A DNA stretch of 64,000 nt from Wolbachia endosymbiont of Ctenocephalides felis wCfeT (GCF_012277295.1 NZ_CP051156.1:1116001-1180000), one strand, 5' to 3'; shown: positions 37,071-47,627, numbered from the stretch's first letter. Numbers and translations are program-made. The notes: generated from the sequence alone by a model not told the origin.

Positions 37071-38003
37071 TCAATATGCACTTTCTACAACACAGAGCTT
37101 TTCCATAAGATATTGGCTTACATTGAGACTACCATTCTCGGTAGCAATATCCAAAACCTCTAAGCTTAGATCAATTTCTTTCTCTTCAACAAGATATTTT
37201 ATGACATCTAGCTTATCAGATGAAGCAGCCCAATGTATAGCAGTCCAGTTATCGTTATCTTTAATATTAACATCGGCTCCCTTATCTACCAGGTATCGCA
37301 CTGCTTTCAATTCACAATTTTCAATAGTGTAGTGCAAAGGAGCAATACCTTGGTGATTGGTAGCATTTACATCAGACCCCACGTCTATCAGATATTCTAT
37401 TATATCATCATTACCTGCCCAAGCAGCTAAGTGTAGAGGAGTATCACCGTAACTATTAGTAGTATTTATATCAGCACCTCTCACCACAAGACTCTCTATT
37501 ACATCTAAACTACTATCAAAAGCTGCCAAGTGCATAGAGTTCCATCCTTCATTGTCTTTGGCATTAACATCTGCATTATTCTCTATAAAATATAGAACTA
37601 CATCTGAATGATCGTTTTGAATAGCAAGGTGAAAAGGAGAGCTATTATCATCATCTTGAATATTAACATCAGCTCCATTATCTACAAGAAGTTTTGCTAA
37701 ATCTATATAACCATTAGTAGCAGCACAATGAAGAGGGGTCCATCCATCACTGTCTTTGGCGTGCACATCTGCATTATTCTCTATGAAATACATAGCTACA
37801 TCTGAATGGTTGTCTTGAACAGCAAGATGCAAAGGAGAGCTATTTTCATCATTCTTAGCATTAATATCAGCTCCTCCATTTACGAGAAGCTCTACTAAAT
37901 CCATATCATCGTTAGCAGCAGCATAATGCAAAGAGGTCCACCCATCATTGTCTTTGATGTTAACATTAGCGTTTTTTCCTGCAAGGTATGTGCTATTTCC
38001 CAA
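37071..38003 (-). pseudogene. Ankyrin-repeat protein, C-terminal part of a frameshifted gene
   Basis: About 300 residues, nearly all ankyrin repeats of 33 residues (for example GWTSLHYAAANDDMDLVELLVNGGAD, read in pieces, and GDTPLHLAAWAGNDDIIEYLID), nine or so in number. The first residues (MGNST) are out of frame with the family; the natural frame continues from 37895-38455. One base is missing near 37985-37995 (after GAAATAGCACA on the minus strand), where the repeat consensus expects a residue such as L before YLAGKNANV. Joined, the protein would be about 461 residues. Confidence 0.75.
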
Positions 38004-38455
38004 TCATAGTCTCGAGCTGCAAAATGCAGAGGAGCACTGCCGTCATTTGCTTGGGAGTCAATATCAATTCCTTTATCTACAAAGCATTTTACTAGATCTA
38101 AGTCACCATAGAGAACAGCCCAATGTAAAAGAGTCCACCTACCATTGTCTCTGAAATTAACATCAGCATTATTTTCTACTAAGTACAACACCATACCAAG
38201 GTTACCTTGTTGAATAGCGAAATACAAAGAAGTGCTGCCATTATTGGTTTCAGCATTAACATCAATCCCTTTATCTACAAAGTATTGTACTAGATCTAAA
38301 TTATTCCCTTGAGCAGCAAGATGAAGAAAAGTTAAACCAAAATCATCAACAGCCTTCCAGTCAGCGCCCTCAGCAGTAAGTTGTTTGACTCTGTTAAAAT
38401 TACCTCGCTTTACAGCATAAGAAAGAAGTTTAGTTAAACGTTTTACAGAAGTCAT
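37895..38455 (-). pseudogene. Ankyrin-repeat protein, N-terminal part of a frameshifted gene
   Basis: Starts at ATG 38455 with a short N-terminal helix (MTSVKRLTKLLSYAVKRGN) and carries about four ankyrin repeats (GLTFLHLAAQGNN, GSTSLYFAIQQGN, RWTLLHWAVLYGD, GSAPLHFAARDYD) before the frameshift near 37990, after which it reads nonsense and stops at 37895. See the C-terminal part. Confidence 0.75.
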
Positions 38456-39574
38456 ATATACCCACTAAATATATCAATATTAGCATGGTACGGACAAGTT
38501 ATGCAACACTTTTTAGCCAGCTAACTGTTGCTCAAATGGCTGGGATTATGGGGAAAAACCTGCAATCCAAGTTTTATTCAATTATACAAAGTCATTTAAT
38601 AAGTTAATAGTAGTAAAATAGTTAACAATTGAAATCTTTCTAACGCTAAAGAATGGCCGGAGTCTCGCCACCCAATTCGCTCATAGGTTGGAAAGGGCCC
38701 ATGAAATATTTTTCTATTGATAGTAGTTTGTCATTGAATAATTAGCATTTAAATTGTTATTTAGTTGACATTAAAACAAATTTTAAGCTATTTTATTAAA
38801 TTCATTACTGCATCTGTACTATAATTAACTAACCCATACATCTGGTATAAGTTTAAAATTTTTATCAAAAACATTAAGTATTACACCCACAAATATAGCG
38901 TAGATTGAATTTCTATCGATCATACCTATCTAGTATTACTTGAATTAATCCACCTTATTCCCGTTTACTTATACCCATCCATATAGACCTAAATTACAGC
39001 TTTTACTTAAACCCAAAATTATATTTAGTCAACTGTAAATTTCTCGTTCCCACACCTTGTAACTATTGCAGCCAGAGCTACTAACTACATAGAATTTTGC
39101 ATTTGAGTTCTGCTGTGTTTCTTGTAAGGCTTCTACTGCTATAATAATTAGACTGCTTCTATAGAATTAGGCTACTACAAATAACAAACAGGTACTTAGC
39201 TATAATTTTAAGGAAAGTTCAACATTTGAAGCAGCTTCAAAACACAAATTGCTATTAGTGCTAAATGGGAATGTATTTTATATGGACCCTAAGCTTTCCT
39301 ACTAGCAATATGTAGTCCTAAGATTGCTGCTATTATAATTTAAGACCATGTGTTGATTTGATTGAGAACAAGATTTCATCTGCACAGCAATGAAATGCAA
39401 CTAAAGCATAAAAAATTTCTTGCAGCTAAAAAGAAGACATGATAAGCTAACGTAAGTTTTTTTGTAAAAATAAAAGTTTAGAGTAGAATGTAGTATTATA
39501 ATGCCTTTTATTCGAGCTTAGGTGTGGTTTACATTAGCAGTAGAGGTATGAGTAGTAATATTCTACCTTAAAAC
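38456..39574. other. 1.1-kb gene-free stretch
   Basis: No open frame of convincing composition on either strand. Very AT-rich apart from a GC-richer patch at about 38652-38703 (GGCCGGAGTCTCGCCACCC...GGTTGGAAAGGGCCC), which does not fold as a tRNA by eye. Could be degraded genes or an unrecognised RNA. Confidence 0.5.
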
Positions 39575-41035
39575 GTATCCATTCAGCCGGGCGGTAAAAT
39601 AAAGAGTAGACAAGGAATGCTAAAAAGGTAAACTAGAGTGGCTGTGAGGTAATATGGTTGATCTTTTAGAATTTTGCGAAAGTTTAAGCAGACTATAGAA
39701 AAGTTAGAAACAAAAATAGAAGAGCTTAAAGCAGAAAATAAAGCGCTAAGGATCGAAAACGCTGAGTTAAAAGAAAGGCTTGGCTTAAATTCAAAAAATT
39801 CATCTATACCAAGCTCCAAAGAATTATATAAGATGAGGGAAAATAAGCCAAAAAGTGACAGGAAAGTAGGAGCACAGGTTGGACATAAAGGCAGTTACCG
39901 CCCTAAAATGGAGGCAGATGAGATGGTAAAAATAGAACTGCCCAATACGTGTGAGTGCGGAGGAGAAATTGCGGTATCAAAAGATCCGTATACTCATCAA
40001 AAGGTCGATTTGCCGGAAATCAAGCCGTATGTAGTTGAATATCAACTAGAGCATGGACGTTGCAAAAGATGTGGAAAAAGAAAAAGTAGCAAGCTACAAG
40101 AAGGAGTAACTGCGGACACATTTGGTCCAAGAGTTAAGTCAGTAATTGCAGCATTAAGTGGATTTTACAAGAATTCGAAAAAAGAAGTGGCAAATATTAT
40201 AAAGGACATTTTCAACCTGGATATCAGCGTCGGTAGTGTATCAAATAGCGAGGCTAGAGTGGCAGAAAAATGCCAAGAAGCATATGAGCAAATTGAGGAA
40301 GAGGTAAGCAAGAGCAAAATTTTACATATCGATGAAACTAGCCATTACAACAAAGGTAAACAGGGCTGGTGCTGGATGTTTGCGAGCAAAATAGGAAGTG
40401 TGATCAAATTGACAGAGTCAAGAGGGATGAAAGTCCTGGAAAATAGTAAATTTGGAAAGAATAACAACCTAGTAGTGACCGACAGATATGCAGCTTACAA
40501 CTACTTTTCCAGCAAGAAAAGGCAGGTCTGTTGGGCACATTTAGCAAGAGATTTTGAAAGGTTGTCTCATAGTTGGAATAGCGAAGTGAAAGTTTTGGGG
40601 TATTATTTAAGGAATGTTGCTACTGAATTATTTGCATTGAAAAAAGCTCTGTTAAAGGATGAAATAGACACATTAAGGTTCATAAGAAGAGCAAGAAAAT
40701 TACGCAAGCGAACGAGATATTACTTAAAGAATATATCAAATTTACCCGAGGCAATTGGAGCGTCTCGAGTAGCAAAAAATATCATGAAATCGGATCTGAT
40801 GATGTGGAAATTTTTGGACGATCCAGAAAATATTCCACTGACAAACAACTATGCTGAGCGACAGATTCGGCATTACGTTGTTTACCGAAAAGTTTCATAT
40901 TTTACACAATCGAAACGGGGAAATATGTTTCTTGAGAGGATAATTTCATTGTACTTGACTTGGAGGCAAAAGAAGTTAAATCCTTTTCAAAACCTACTGG
41001 CTATTGCTTCTTAAGCCATACACCTGAATGGATAC
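39575..41035 (+). mobile_element. IS66-family insertion sequence, copy B
   Basis: 1461 bases, plus orientation, ends as in copy A. Flanking 8-mers CTTAAAAC and AAGAAAAC do not form a clean duplication (five of eight match). Left side is gene-free; right side is a fragment of an interrupted gene. Confidence 0.9.
39674..41014 (+). CDS. IS66-family transposase (copy B)
   Basis: 446 residues, full-length with DDE residues D220, D270, E395; a TTG start at 39674. A possible alternative initiation region, ATG 39654 behind GAGGT, opens a 14-codon frame that overlaps this one by about 35 bases in the -1 relation. Confidence 0.9.
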   Translation: MRKFKQTIEKLETKIEELKAENKALRIENAELKERLGLNSKNSSIPSSKELYKMRENKPKSDRKVGAQVGHKGSYRPKMEADEMVKIELPNTCECGGEIAVSKDPYTHQKVDLPEIKPYVVEYQLEHGRCKRCGKRKSSKLQEGVTADTFGPRVKSVIAALSGFYKNSKKEVANIIKDIFNLDISVGSVSNSEARVAEKCQEAYEQIEEEVSKSKILHIDETSHYNKGKQGWCWMFASKIGSVIKLTESRGMKVLENSKFGKNNNLVVTDRYAAYNYFSSKKRQVCWAHLARDFERLSHSWNSEVKVLGYYLRNVATELFALKKALLKDEIDTLRFIRRARKLRKRTRYYLKNISNLPEAIGASRVAKNIMKSDLMMWKFLDDPENIPLTNNYAERQIRHYVVYRKVSYFTQSKRGNMFLERIISLYLTWRQKKLNPFQNLLAIAS

Positions 41036-41174
41036 AAGAAAACTGCCAGAAGAAGAGCAACAGGAAGCTTCGAAGCCAAAAATACCAAAAGATACCTTAC
41101 ATCAAGTTTATATAGAACAATCTACTGGACAGCTCATTGCTGATGCGCTCAATTTATGTATTTCTTCAACTTAG
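41036..41174 (+). pseudogene. 3' fragment of a gene cut by IS66 copy B
   Basis: An open frame emerging from the IS (RKLPEEEQQEASKPKIPKDT then LHQVYIEQSTGQLIADALNL) reaches TAG at 41172. Composition is protein-like. Its 5' part is not on the other side of the IS. It overlaps the end of sco1 by about 25 bases. Family not recognised. Confidence 0.4.
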
Positions 41175-41757
41175 CTAAAATTTTATCAGACTGGCTTTCA
41201 TCTGAGCTTAAGTCGGCTGCAAAATGCGTGACATATTCCTTGCCAGGGCCGATAAGATATATTATTGAAGAGTGATTAATATCCTCCTCTCCGCCAACTT
41301 TGCTAGAATACACCTTATATTTTTCAATCACTTCATCTATTGCTTCTCTATTACCAGTTAACATTTGTATTCTATGGTCAAATTGATCGTGAAATCCTTT
41401 TAATTTTTCTACAGTGTCGCGTTCTGGATCAACTGTAATAAAAAACGTTTGTAGCTTATCATTAGTTTTCTCATCTAATTTTGCTAGCGTTTCTGAAATT
41501 ATGCCAAGATTCATAGGACAAACTTTTTTACATGAAGAAAATCCAAAGAAAATCATCATATACTTGTCTTGAAAATCACTGCTTTGTACAATTTGTCCAT
41601 CCTGATTGATCAAAGAAAAATCCCCACCTATTCTAACTTCTTTATTTTGAGTTACCATTGGAGCAAACACGCCTTTCTGAGTAAAGTAACAATAGCCAAG
41701 AATAATAACTGCTAATGCTATTAATATGTTAGATAATAATCTTATAAATTTTATCAT
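41149..41757 (-). CDS. SCO1/SenC family copper chaperone
   Basis: 202 residues; helps build the CuA site of cytochrome c oxidase. Seen: one N-terminal membrane anchor (about 7-25), thioredoxin-like fold with the Cu-binding CxxxC at C76 and C80 (SCKKVCP) and His162 (NHSSIIYLIGP). With SURF1 at 51248-51877 it supports a working aa3-type oxidase. Confidence 0.93.
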   Translation of the reverse strand: MIKFIRLLSNILIALAVIILGYCYFTQKGVFAPMVTQNKEVRIGGDFSLINQDGQIVQSSDFQDKYMMIFFGFSSCKKVCPMNLGIISETLAKLDEKTNDKLQTFFITVDPERDTVEKLKGFHDQFDHRIQMLTGNREAIDEVIEKYKVYSSKVGGEEDINHSSIIYLIGPGKEYVTHFAADLSSDESQSDKILAKLKKYIN

Positions 41758-41802
41758 GAAACTACTCTATAAGTAAAACTACATTATAGCTTTGTCTAGG
41801 GT

Positions 41803-42486
41803 TTATTCAATATATTCCTTCCACAGCGGATTATTGATCTTCTCTAGTAACTTCCTATGCTCATCAATCTCGTCATCACTTGGTGCATGTTCTCTGCGAG
41901 TTAAGTTACGTGCTTTATGCTGAACGAGCGTAGAAGTGCCATCTTGATCATTATCATTATCAAATAAAAAAGTTTGCAGCCCTCCTGTCAGCTCAACATA
42001 CACCTTTGCAAGTAATTGAGCATCAATTAATGCCCCATGCAATTCCCTGTCTTCTAATGATATATCAAAACGCTTACATAATGCATTTAAAGAGGCGGGC
42101 GATCCTATAAATTTTTTTCTTGCAAGTGGTAGCGTATCAAGTACTCTATCAGGAGAAATTTGCTCTAGATTCAACATACCTAGCTCCATATTAAGGAATT
42201 TTACATCAAACTCAGCATTATGGATGACTAAGATATCGTCTGATATAAATTCAAGGAATTCGCGCGCTACTTCTGAAAATAGTGGCTTATCTTTTAAAAA
42301 TTTTTCACTAATGCCGTGAATCTTAAAGGAGTGATAAGGTACATCTCTTTTTGGATTGAGATATCGATGAAATACCTTACCAGTTGATATACGATTAATT
42401 AACTCAACGCATCCAATTTCAATAACCCGATGCCCTGATGTAATGTCAAGACCAGTTGTTTCAGTATCAAGTACTATTTCACGCAT
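41803..42486 (-). CDS. dnaQ: DNA polymerase III epsilon subunit (proofreading exonuclease)
   Basis: About 227 residues from ATG 42486; an in-frame TTG at 42501 would add five. Seen: Exo[11 protein letters not shown], Exo[12 protein letters not shown] and ExoIII-epsilon [11 protein letters not shown] motifs giving the DEDDh site, and a C-terminal tail for binding alpha (the WKEYIE end). Confidence 0.94.
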   Translation of the reverse strand: MREIVLDTETTGLDITSGHRVIEIGCVELINRISTGKVFHRYLNPKRDVPYHSFKIHGISEKFLKDKPLFSEVAREFLEFISDDILVIHNAEFDVKFLNMELGMLNLEQISPDRVLDTLPLARKKFIGSPASLNALCKRFDISLEDRELHGALIDAQLLAKVYVELTGGLQTFLFDNDNDQDGTSTLVQHKARNLTRREHAPSDDEIDEHRKLLEKINNPLWKEYIE

Positions 42487-42512
42487 TCCATAACCAATCA
42501 ATAAAACTGATA

Positions 42513-43163
42513 TTATGTGTCATTTGTTACTAAATTCTTACTATTATCAGCATTTTTGTAATTTATGGAAACTAACAACCAACCAGGATCTGATGAATTG
42601 ATATTCTTTTTAAATTGCCATGTATCTTCAACTTTATTAATAGTGGACGTACTGCCAGAAATTATTTCTCCTTTTTCATTTTTAACGAAATTAATTTGTT
42701 CTGAAAGGAAATACACTGCAATAAATACAACATTTTTCACCAACTTCATTTCTAAAATTTTCTGTTCAATGACAGAAACAATCACTGATTCGTGCACTTC
42801 TTTGTTATGCTTAATCTTTTCTGCAAAGTGACTATATAAATCTTTATCTACCAGGGGTTTCAGTTGTGTTAAATTACCTTGATTAAAATATTTTATTATT
42901 AGCTCAAAGGCTATGCTTGAACCTTCCATAAAACGACTGATAGAAAAATCTTTATTTTTTTTGATTATTTGTTCATAAGTGGCTTTCATTGGCCCTTCAC
43001 TTATATAATCATCAATATTTTCCACTACACATTCTCTGCTTGGAGTTACATCCAATACTTTAGTGAATTTTTTTATATTTATATTAGTAGTTTTTCCTAA
43101 AGAATTGTACAAACGCGAGAAAATAAATGCTGCTAATAAAGCATATATCACAAGTTCTATCAT
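42513..43163 (-). CDS. Tim44-like domain protein
   Basis: 216 residues: an N-terminal membrane anchor ([17 protein letters not shown]), then a Tim44/TimA-like domain with the FLxGS-type [22 protein letters not shown] start and WLLVSI near the end. Alphaproteobacterial TimA proteins sit at the inner membrane; their role is not settled. It lies about 26 bases upstream of dnaQ and divergent from secB. Confidence 0.83.
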   Translation of the reverse strand: MIELVIYALLAAFIFSRLYNSLGKTTNINIKKFTKVLDVTPSRECVVENIDDYISEGPMKATYEQIIKKNKDFSISRFMEGSSIAFELIIKYFNQGNLTQLKPLVDKDLYSHFAEKIKHNKEVHESVIVSVIEQKILEMKLVKNVVFIAVYFLSEQINFVKNEKGEIISGSTSTINKVEDTWQFKKNINSSDPGWLLVSINYKNADNSKNLVTNDT

Positions 43164-43237
43164 AATAAATTTAACTCCCCGTCAAACTGAGCATAATATT
43201 ATTAATAATTAAAATATGTTATCAGTTTATAATTAGG

Positions 43238-43266
43238 TTGACTATTCATTTATAAATAGATATCAT
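43238..43266 (+). promoter_or_regulatory. Promoter before secB
   Basis: TTGACT at 43238-43243 and TATCAT at 43261-43266, spacer 17, followed by AAGGAG just before the ATG at 43303. Confidence 0.55.
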
Positions 43267-43302
43267 AAAAAAGTCTCGAATTAGTTAAAAGGAGCTTAAG
43301 AA

Positions 43303-43803
43303 ATGTTACAACAAAAGATGAAAGTTCACGGTCAATATATAAAAGATTTATCATTTGAAAATCCAAATTCGCCATTCCTTGCTACCAGTAAGTCTCCTGA
43401 TATTAATGTTATGGTTAATATCAATTCAGCAAAATTGGAAGGTGCAGAAGATCCAGATGGAGGAGAAGAAAGATCTTTCCATGAAGTTACTTTGCATATA
43501 GAAATTAAAGCAACAGTGAAAGATGATAACATAAAAGATAGCGTGGCTTTCATTTGTGAAACGAAATATTGTGGTATTTTTTCAATAGAAAATTTTAAGG
43601 ATTTAAGTGAAGAAGAAGTGAGACAAGCTCTGTTTATTGGCGGACCTGTTTTTCTTTTCCCATTTGCAAGAGAGGTGATTGCAAGAGTTACAAGCAGTGG
43701 TGGATTTCCTCCTCTTATGTTGGATCTCATAAATTTTGAAGCTATGTACATGCAACAAAGCCAACAACAAAAAAGTACTGTGAGTAATGAAAATTTTAAC
43801 TAA
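43303..43803 (+). CDS. secB: Protein-export chaperone SecB
   Basis: 166 residues; holds preproteins unfolded and hands them to SecA. Seen: YIKDLSFENPNSP at the N-terminus, LEGAEDPDG... replaced surface loop, EVTLHIEIKATVKD, YCGIFSIENF and PFAREVIARVTSSGGFPPLMLDLINFEAMY (in pieces), all typical of SecB. AAGGAG precedes the start. Confidence 0.94.
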   Translation: MLQQKMKVHGQYIKDLSFENPNSPFLATSKSPDINVMVNINSAKLEGAEDPDGGEERSFHEVTLHIEIKATVKDDNIKDSVAFICETKYCGIFSIENFKDLSEEEVRQALFIGGPVFLFPFAREVIARVTSSGGFPPLMLDLINFEAMYMQQSQQQKSTVSNENFN

Positions 43804-43816
43804 TTAGTATTATTGC

Positions 43817-44119
43817 CTATACTATAGCAGCATTAATCAATGAAAGAAAAACAGCCGCACTGCCCAGATCCTTGACCTTTTTTGAGAGTGCATGTTGTTT
43901 GCTGGAAATGCGTTCAATGGTTGTTTCAAGAGCTGTGTTAATGATTTCTATAATCAATACTAAAAACAGGCTACCTATCATAACAGCACGCTCTGATTTA
44001 CTGACGTCAAGCATGAAAGCAATAGGCGCACACATAACAAATAACAACAATTCCTGTCTAAACGCAGTTTCTGACAAAAAAGCTGCCTTTAGTCCCTCAA
44101 AAGAATACCAGATTGTTTT
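43817..44119 (-). pseudogene. dgkA: Diacylglycerol kinase, 5' end replaced by IS66 copy C
   Basis: Membrane lipid kinase DgkA lacking its first dozen or so residues. Native sequence starts at KTIWYSFEGLKAAFLSE at the IS junction; the open frame extends to 44158 because the IS end supplies ATG plus 12 codons (MSTLYFTARLNGY). Seen: AFRQE, the catalytic region EIINTALETTIERIS (Glu and Asn), and KDLGSAAVFLSL. The third membrane segment is short: a TAG at 43817 is followed in frame by codons for AIILIS. It may still be made as a chimera, or be dead. Confidence 0.75.
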
Positions 44120-45580
44120 GTATCCATTCAGCCGGGCGGTAAAATAAAGAGTAGACAAGGAATGCTAAAAAGGTAAACTAGAGTGGCTGTGAGGTAATAT
44201 GGTTGATCTTTTAGAATTTTGCGAAAGTTTAAGCAGACTATAGAAAAGTTAGAAACAAAAATAGAAGAGCTTAAAGCAGAAAATAAAGCGCTAAGGATCG
44301 AAAACGCTGAGTTAAAAGAAAGGCTTGGCTTAAATTCAAAAAATTCATCTATACCAAGCTCCAAAGAATTATATAAGATGAGGGAAAATAAGCCAAAAAG
44401 TGACAGGAAAGTAGGAGCACAGGTTGGACATAAAGGCAGTTACCGCCCTAAAATGGAGGCAGATGAGATGGTAAAAATAGAACTGCCCAATACGTGTGAG
44501 TGCGGAGGAGAAATTGCGGTATCAAAAGATCCGTATACTCATCAAAAGGTCGATTTGCCGGAAATCAAGCCGTATGTAGTTGAATATCAACTAGAGCATG
44601 GACGTTGCAAAAGATGTGGAAAAAGAAAAAGTAGCAAGCTACAAGAAGGAGTAACTGCGGACACATTTGGTCCAAGAGTTAAGTCAGTAATTGCAGCATT
44701 AAGTGGATTTTACAAGAATTCGAAAAAAGAAGTGGCAAATATTATAAAGGACATTTTCAACCTGGATATCAGCGTCGGTAGTGTATCAAATAGCGAGGCT
44801 AGAGTGGCAGAAAAATGCCAAGAAGCATATGAGCAAATTGAGGAAGAGGTAAGCAAGAGCAAAATTTTACATATCGATGAAACTAGCCATTACAACAAAG
44901 GTAAACAGGGCTGGTGCTGGATGTTTGCGAGCAAAATAGGAAGTGTGATCAAATTGACAGAGTCAAGAGGGATGAAAGTCCTGGAAAATAGTAAATTTGG
45001 AAAGAATAACAACCTAGTAGTGACCGACAGATATGCAGCTTACAACTACTTTTCCAGCAAGAAAAGGCAGGTCTGTTGGGCACATTTAGCAAGAGATTTT
45101 GAAAGGTTGTCTCATAGTTGGAATAGCGAAGTGAAAGTTTTGGGGTATTATTTAAGGAATGTTGCTACTGAATTATTTGCATTGAAAAAAGCTCTGTTAA
45201 AGGATGAAATAGACACATTAAGGTTCATAAGAAGAGCAAGAAAATTACGCAAGTGAACGAGATATTACTTAAAGAATATATCAAATTTACCCGAGGCAAT
45301 TGGAGCGTCTCGAGTAGCAAAAAATATCATGAAATCGGATCTGATGATGTGGAAATTTTTGGACGATCCAGAAAATATTCCACTGACAAACAACTATGCT
45401 GAGCAACAGATTCGGCATTACGTTGTTTACCGAAAAGTTTCATATTTTACACAATCGAAACGGGGAAATATGTTTCTTGAGAGGATAATTTCATTGTACT
45501 TGACTTGGAGGCAAAAGAAGTTAAATCCTTTTCAAAACCTACTGGCTATTGCTTCTTAAGCCATACACCTGAATGGATAC
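44120..45580 (+). mobile_element. IS66-family insertion sequence, copy C
   Basis: 1461 bases, plus orientation. Flanking 8-mers ATTGTTTT and GTGGATGG do not match. Inserted at the 5' end of dgkA; right flank carries another gene fragment. Confidence 0.9.
44219..45559 (+). pseudogene. IS66-family transposase with premature stop (copy C)
   Basis: Same frame as copies B and D but codon 346 is TGA (45254-45256) instead of CGA, which removes the catalytic Glu395. A second change turns AERQIR into AEQQIR near 45403. Both are single-base changes in the same direction (C to T, G to A), so this copy looks older or relaxed. Confidence 0.88.
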
Positions 45581-45652
45581 GTGGATGGCTATACTTATGA
45601 AATTAATAGAAATGTTTTAATAACAAACCTTTCTTGTCATATTATGACTTGA
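45581..45652 (+). pseudogene. Short gene fragment after IS66 copy C
   Basis: 23 codons (VDGYTYEINRNVLITNLSCHIMT) read out of the IS end to TGA at 45650. Too short to identify. Listed because it has no stop at the junction and protein-like composition. Confidence 0.25.
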
Positions 45653-45760
45653 TTATAGGATCAAGTTAAAAAGACCTGGATTCTAGCGCCAAGCGCTAGA
45701 ATGACACCATTTTGTAGGTAACTGGCCCAAAATGCGATGTTCGTACAGTTGTGTTTGAAG
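45645..45760. repeat. Dispersed palindromic repeat
   Basis: Contains TGATTATAGGATCAAGTTAA (inverted copy at 26937-26965), the palindrome GATTCTAGCGCCAAGCGCTA and GTAACTGGCCCAAAATGCGA, related to the inverse of 30262-30295. So parts of one repeat unit recur at three places in the window. Confidence 0.6.
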
Positions 45761-45902
45761 ATATTAATTAGGTTTATATATTTCAAGTCAAATCTTTATT
45801 AAATAATAAAATAATTTCCTTAAATTACTAAGAATAGTATTAACGCATCGTTAATACTTGTTACTTAGAATTAGATTATGTTAATAATTTAAAGGTTGAA
45901 AA

Positions 45903-46244
45903 ATGTTTGGTAATAATCAATTTACAGGTTCAAGTACATTTAGAAAGAATCATAAACATCTTGAAAAAGTTTTAGATAAAATTCAATTAAGTTATGTTTT
46001 AAGTGAAGATGATATAGAATTTTTACAAAATGATAATGTTGTTAATACAACTGCAAAAGGTAGTAAAGGGGGTTTAAATGGTATCTTAAGAGCATATCAA
46101 GAAAATCCAGCTAGACCAGGTGATTTAAAGGATATAATCAACAAAGCGATTCGTGCTAGTTACTCGTTAGCAATGAACTCAAGTGAATTTGAACAAGACG
46201 ATGAATTAGAAGAGCAGCAAAGCATTGCAAGCGGGGCAGACTGA
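45903..46244 (+). pseudogene. N-terminal part of a frameshifted coiled-coil gene
   Basis: 113 codons from ATG 45903 behind AAAGGTTG. The protein is unknown; it ends in an acidic stretch (EQDDELEEQQSIASGAD). The next frame (46225 onward) overlaps it. Removing one G from GGGG at 46233-46236 would give SIASGQTDSVVSSHD and fuse the two frames. Confidence 0.55.
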
Positions 46245-47627
46245 CAGTGTAGTTTCTTCTCATGACAGTTCTGATGATTATTTAATCTTTGATAATCAGC
46301 CACAGTATGAGGCAGTGGTTGAAGATCCTATAAAGAAAGAGTTGGCTCAAAAGATAGAAGAAATCAAGAGTAAGATCAAAACATTAGAGACAAGGCAAAA
46401 TGATCTAGCGAAGGATCGTGCTGATCTAAAGAAAAACAAAAGGCTATTAGCAAAGTTTCCTTTTTCAAAACAACATAAAGAGTATAAAAAAGTGAAACAT
46501 GATCTTAAAGATGTTGTAGGAAATAAATGGCATTTAATTCTTGAGGAAAGCAAAGAGGAATTGCAATTAATAACAATAGAAGAAAAAGATGTGAATCATC
46601 GTTTGCACGCATTGAAAACACTTCAGACAGATTTGAAAAAGAGTTTATATAGCCTTTTTTATGAAGACAAGAAGGTTATGAGAACGGAAGAGTACGAAGT
46701 AATAGAAAAAGTGCTGCAATTACGTCTACGTAACACAAGGAAAGCTAAATGGGAAGCAGCTATTGAGAAAAATAATAATGAACTAGAATCAGCAAAAGAG
46801 AAAAGGAATGCTGGTATTCGCCTTGAAGAGCTACAAAACTTACAGAGAACTGTAGAGCAAGATTTAGAGAAGCTTAAGCAAGAAAAAAAGCCTATGCGAT
46901 CAGAAGATTATGAAAGTGTGAAAGGATTGCTGAAATCTCAGTTATATAAAATAAGAGAAGACAAGTGGGAAGCAGCTACTGAGAAAAATAATAATGAACT
47001 AGAATCAGCAAAAGAGGAAGGGAATGCTGGTGTTCGCTTTGGAGAGCTACGAAAATTACAGACAACTGTGGAGCAAGATTTAGAAAAGCTTAAGCAAGAA
47101 AGAAAGCTTATGCGGTCAGGAGATTATGAAAGTGTGAAAGGATTGCTGAAATCTCAGTTACATAAAATAGGAAGGGCCAAGTGGGAAGCTAGGCTTGATC
47201 AAAAGTTTGAAGAGAACAAAAACACACGACTTAATAAAATTGCAAAAGATATTGACAGTAAATATGTAGAGAAAGCAATAAACAATAACTATAAAGATAA
47301 TAGGTATAGATATTTTTGTTATGAAGAAGAAAAAGGAAATGAGCAATACGAATATAGAACTTTTGAAAGAGTTTTATTCAATAGAGTCGATACAACATAT
47401 AAAGATAAGAAAATTCTGTGCAAATGGGATATTTATCAAGTTGAAACTTTCCTGGAAGACTTTAAAACTAAAAAAGATTTAACAGAAGGGGATAAAAAGG
47501 ATATAAAATCTCTAAAAGAAATACGCCAAGATTTGAAGAATGAAATGAGACAAAGTAAAAAGGATTTTAATTCAAGAGATGACTTATACATTAACAAATT
47601 GAAAGAAAGCAGGGGTGAATCTTGTTC
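46225..47627 (+). pseudogene. Coiled-coil protein with 72-residue repeats, cut by IS66 copy D
   Basis: About 467 native residues, ending with YPFRCMA and a stop from the IS. Almost wholly charged coiled coil. It holds tandem repeats of 72 residues (216 bases) starting at 46678, 46894 and 47110, the third incomplete; each begins MRxxxYE and contains KWEAA.EKNNNELESAK. A C-terminal region (KYVEKAINNNYKDNRYRYFC...) differs. The open frame starts only at a TTG inside the preceding frame, supporting one frameshifted gene. Function unknown. Confidence 0.6.
46678..47217 (+). repeat. 216-base tandem repeats in coding sequence
   Basis: Two full units (46678-46893, 46894-47109) and half of a third (from 47110). 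Units 2 and 3 are more alike than unit 1, showing recent duplication. They stay in frame. Confidence 0.8.

Noticed and set aside
38652..38703. GC-richer patch as a tRNA or tmRNA
   Set aside because: No cloverleaf, T-loop or tmRNA start motif could be found by eye.
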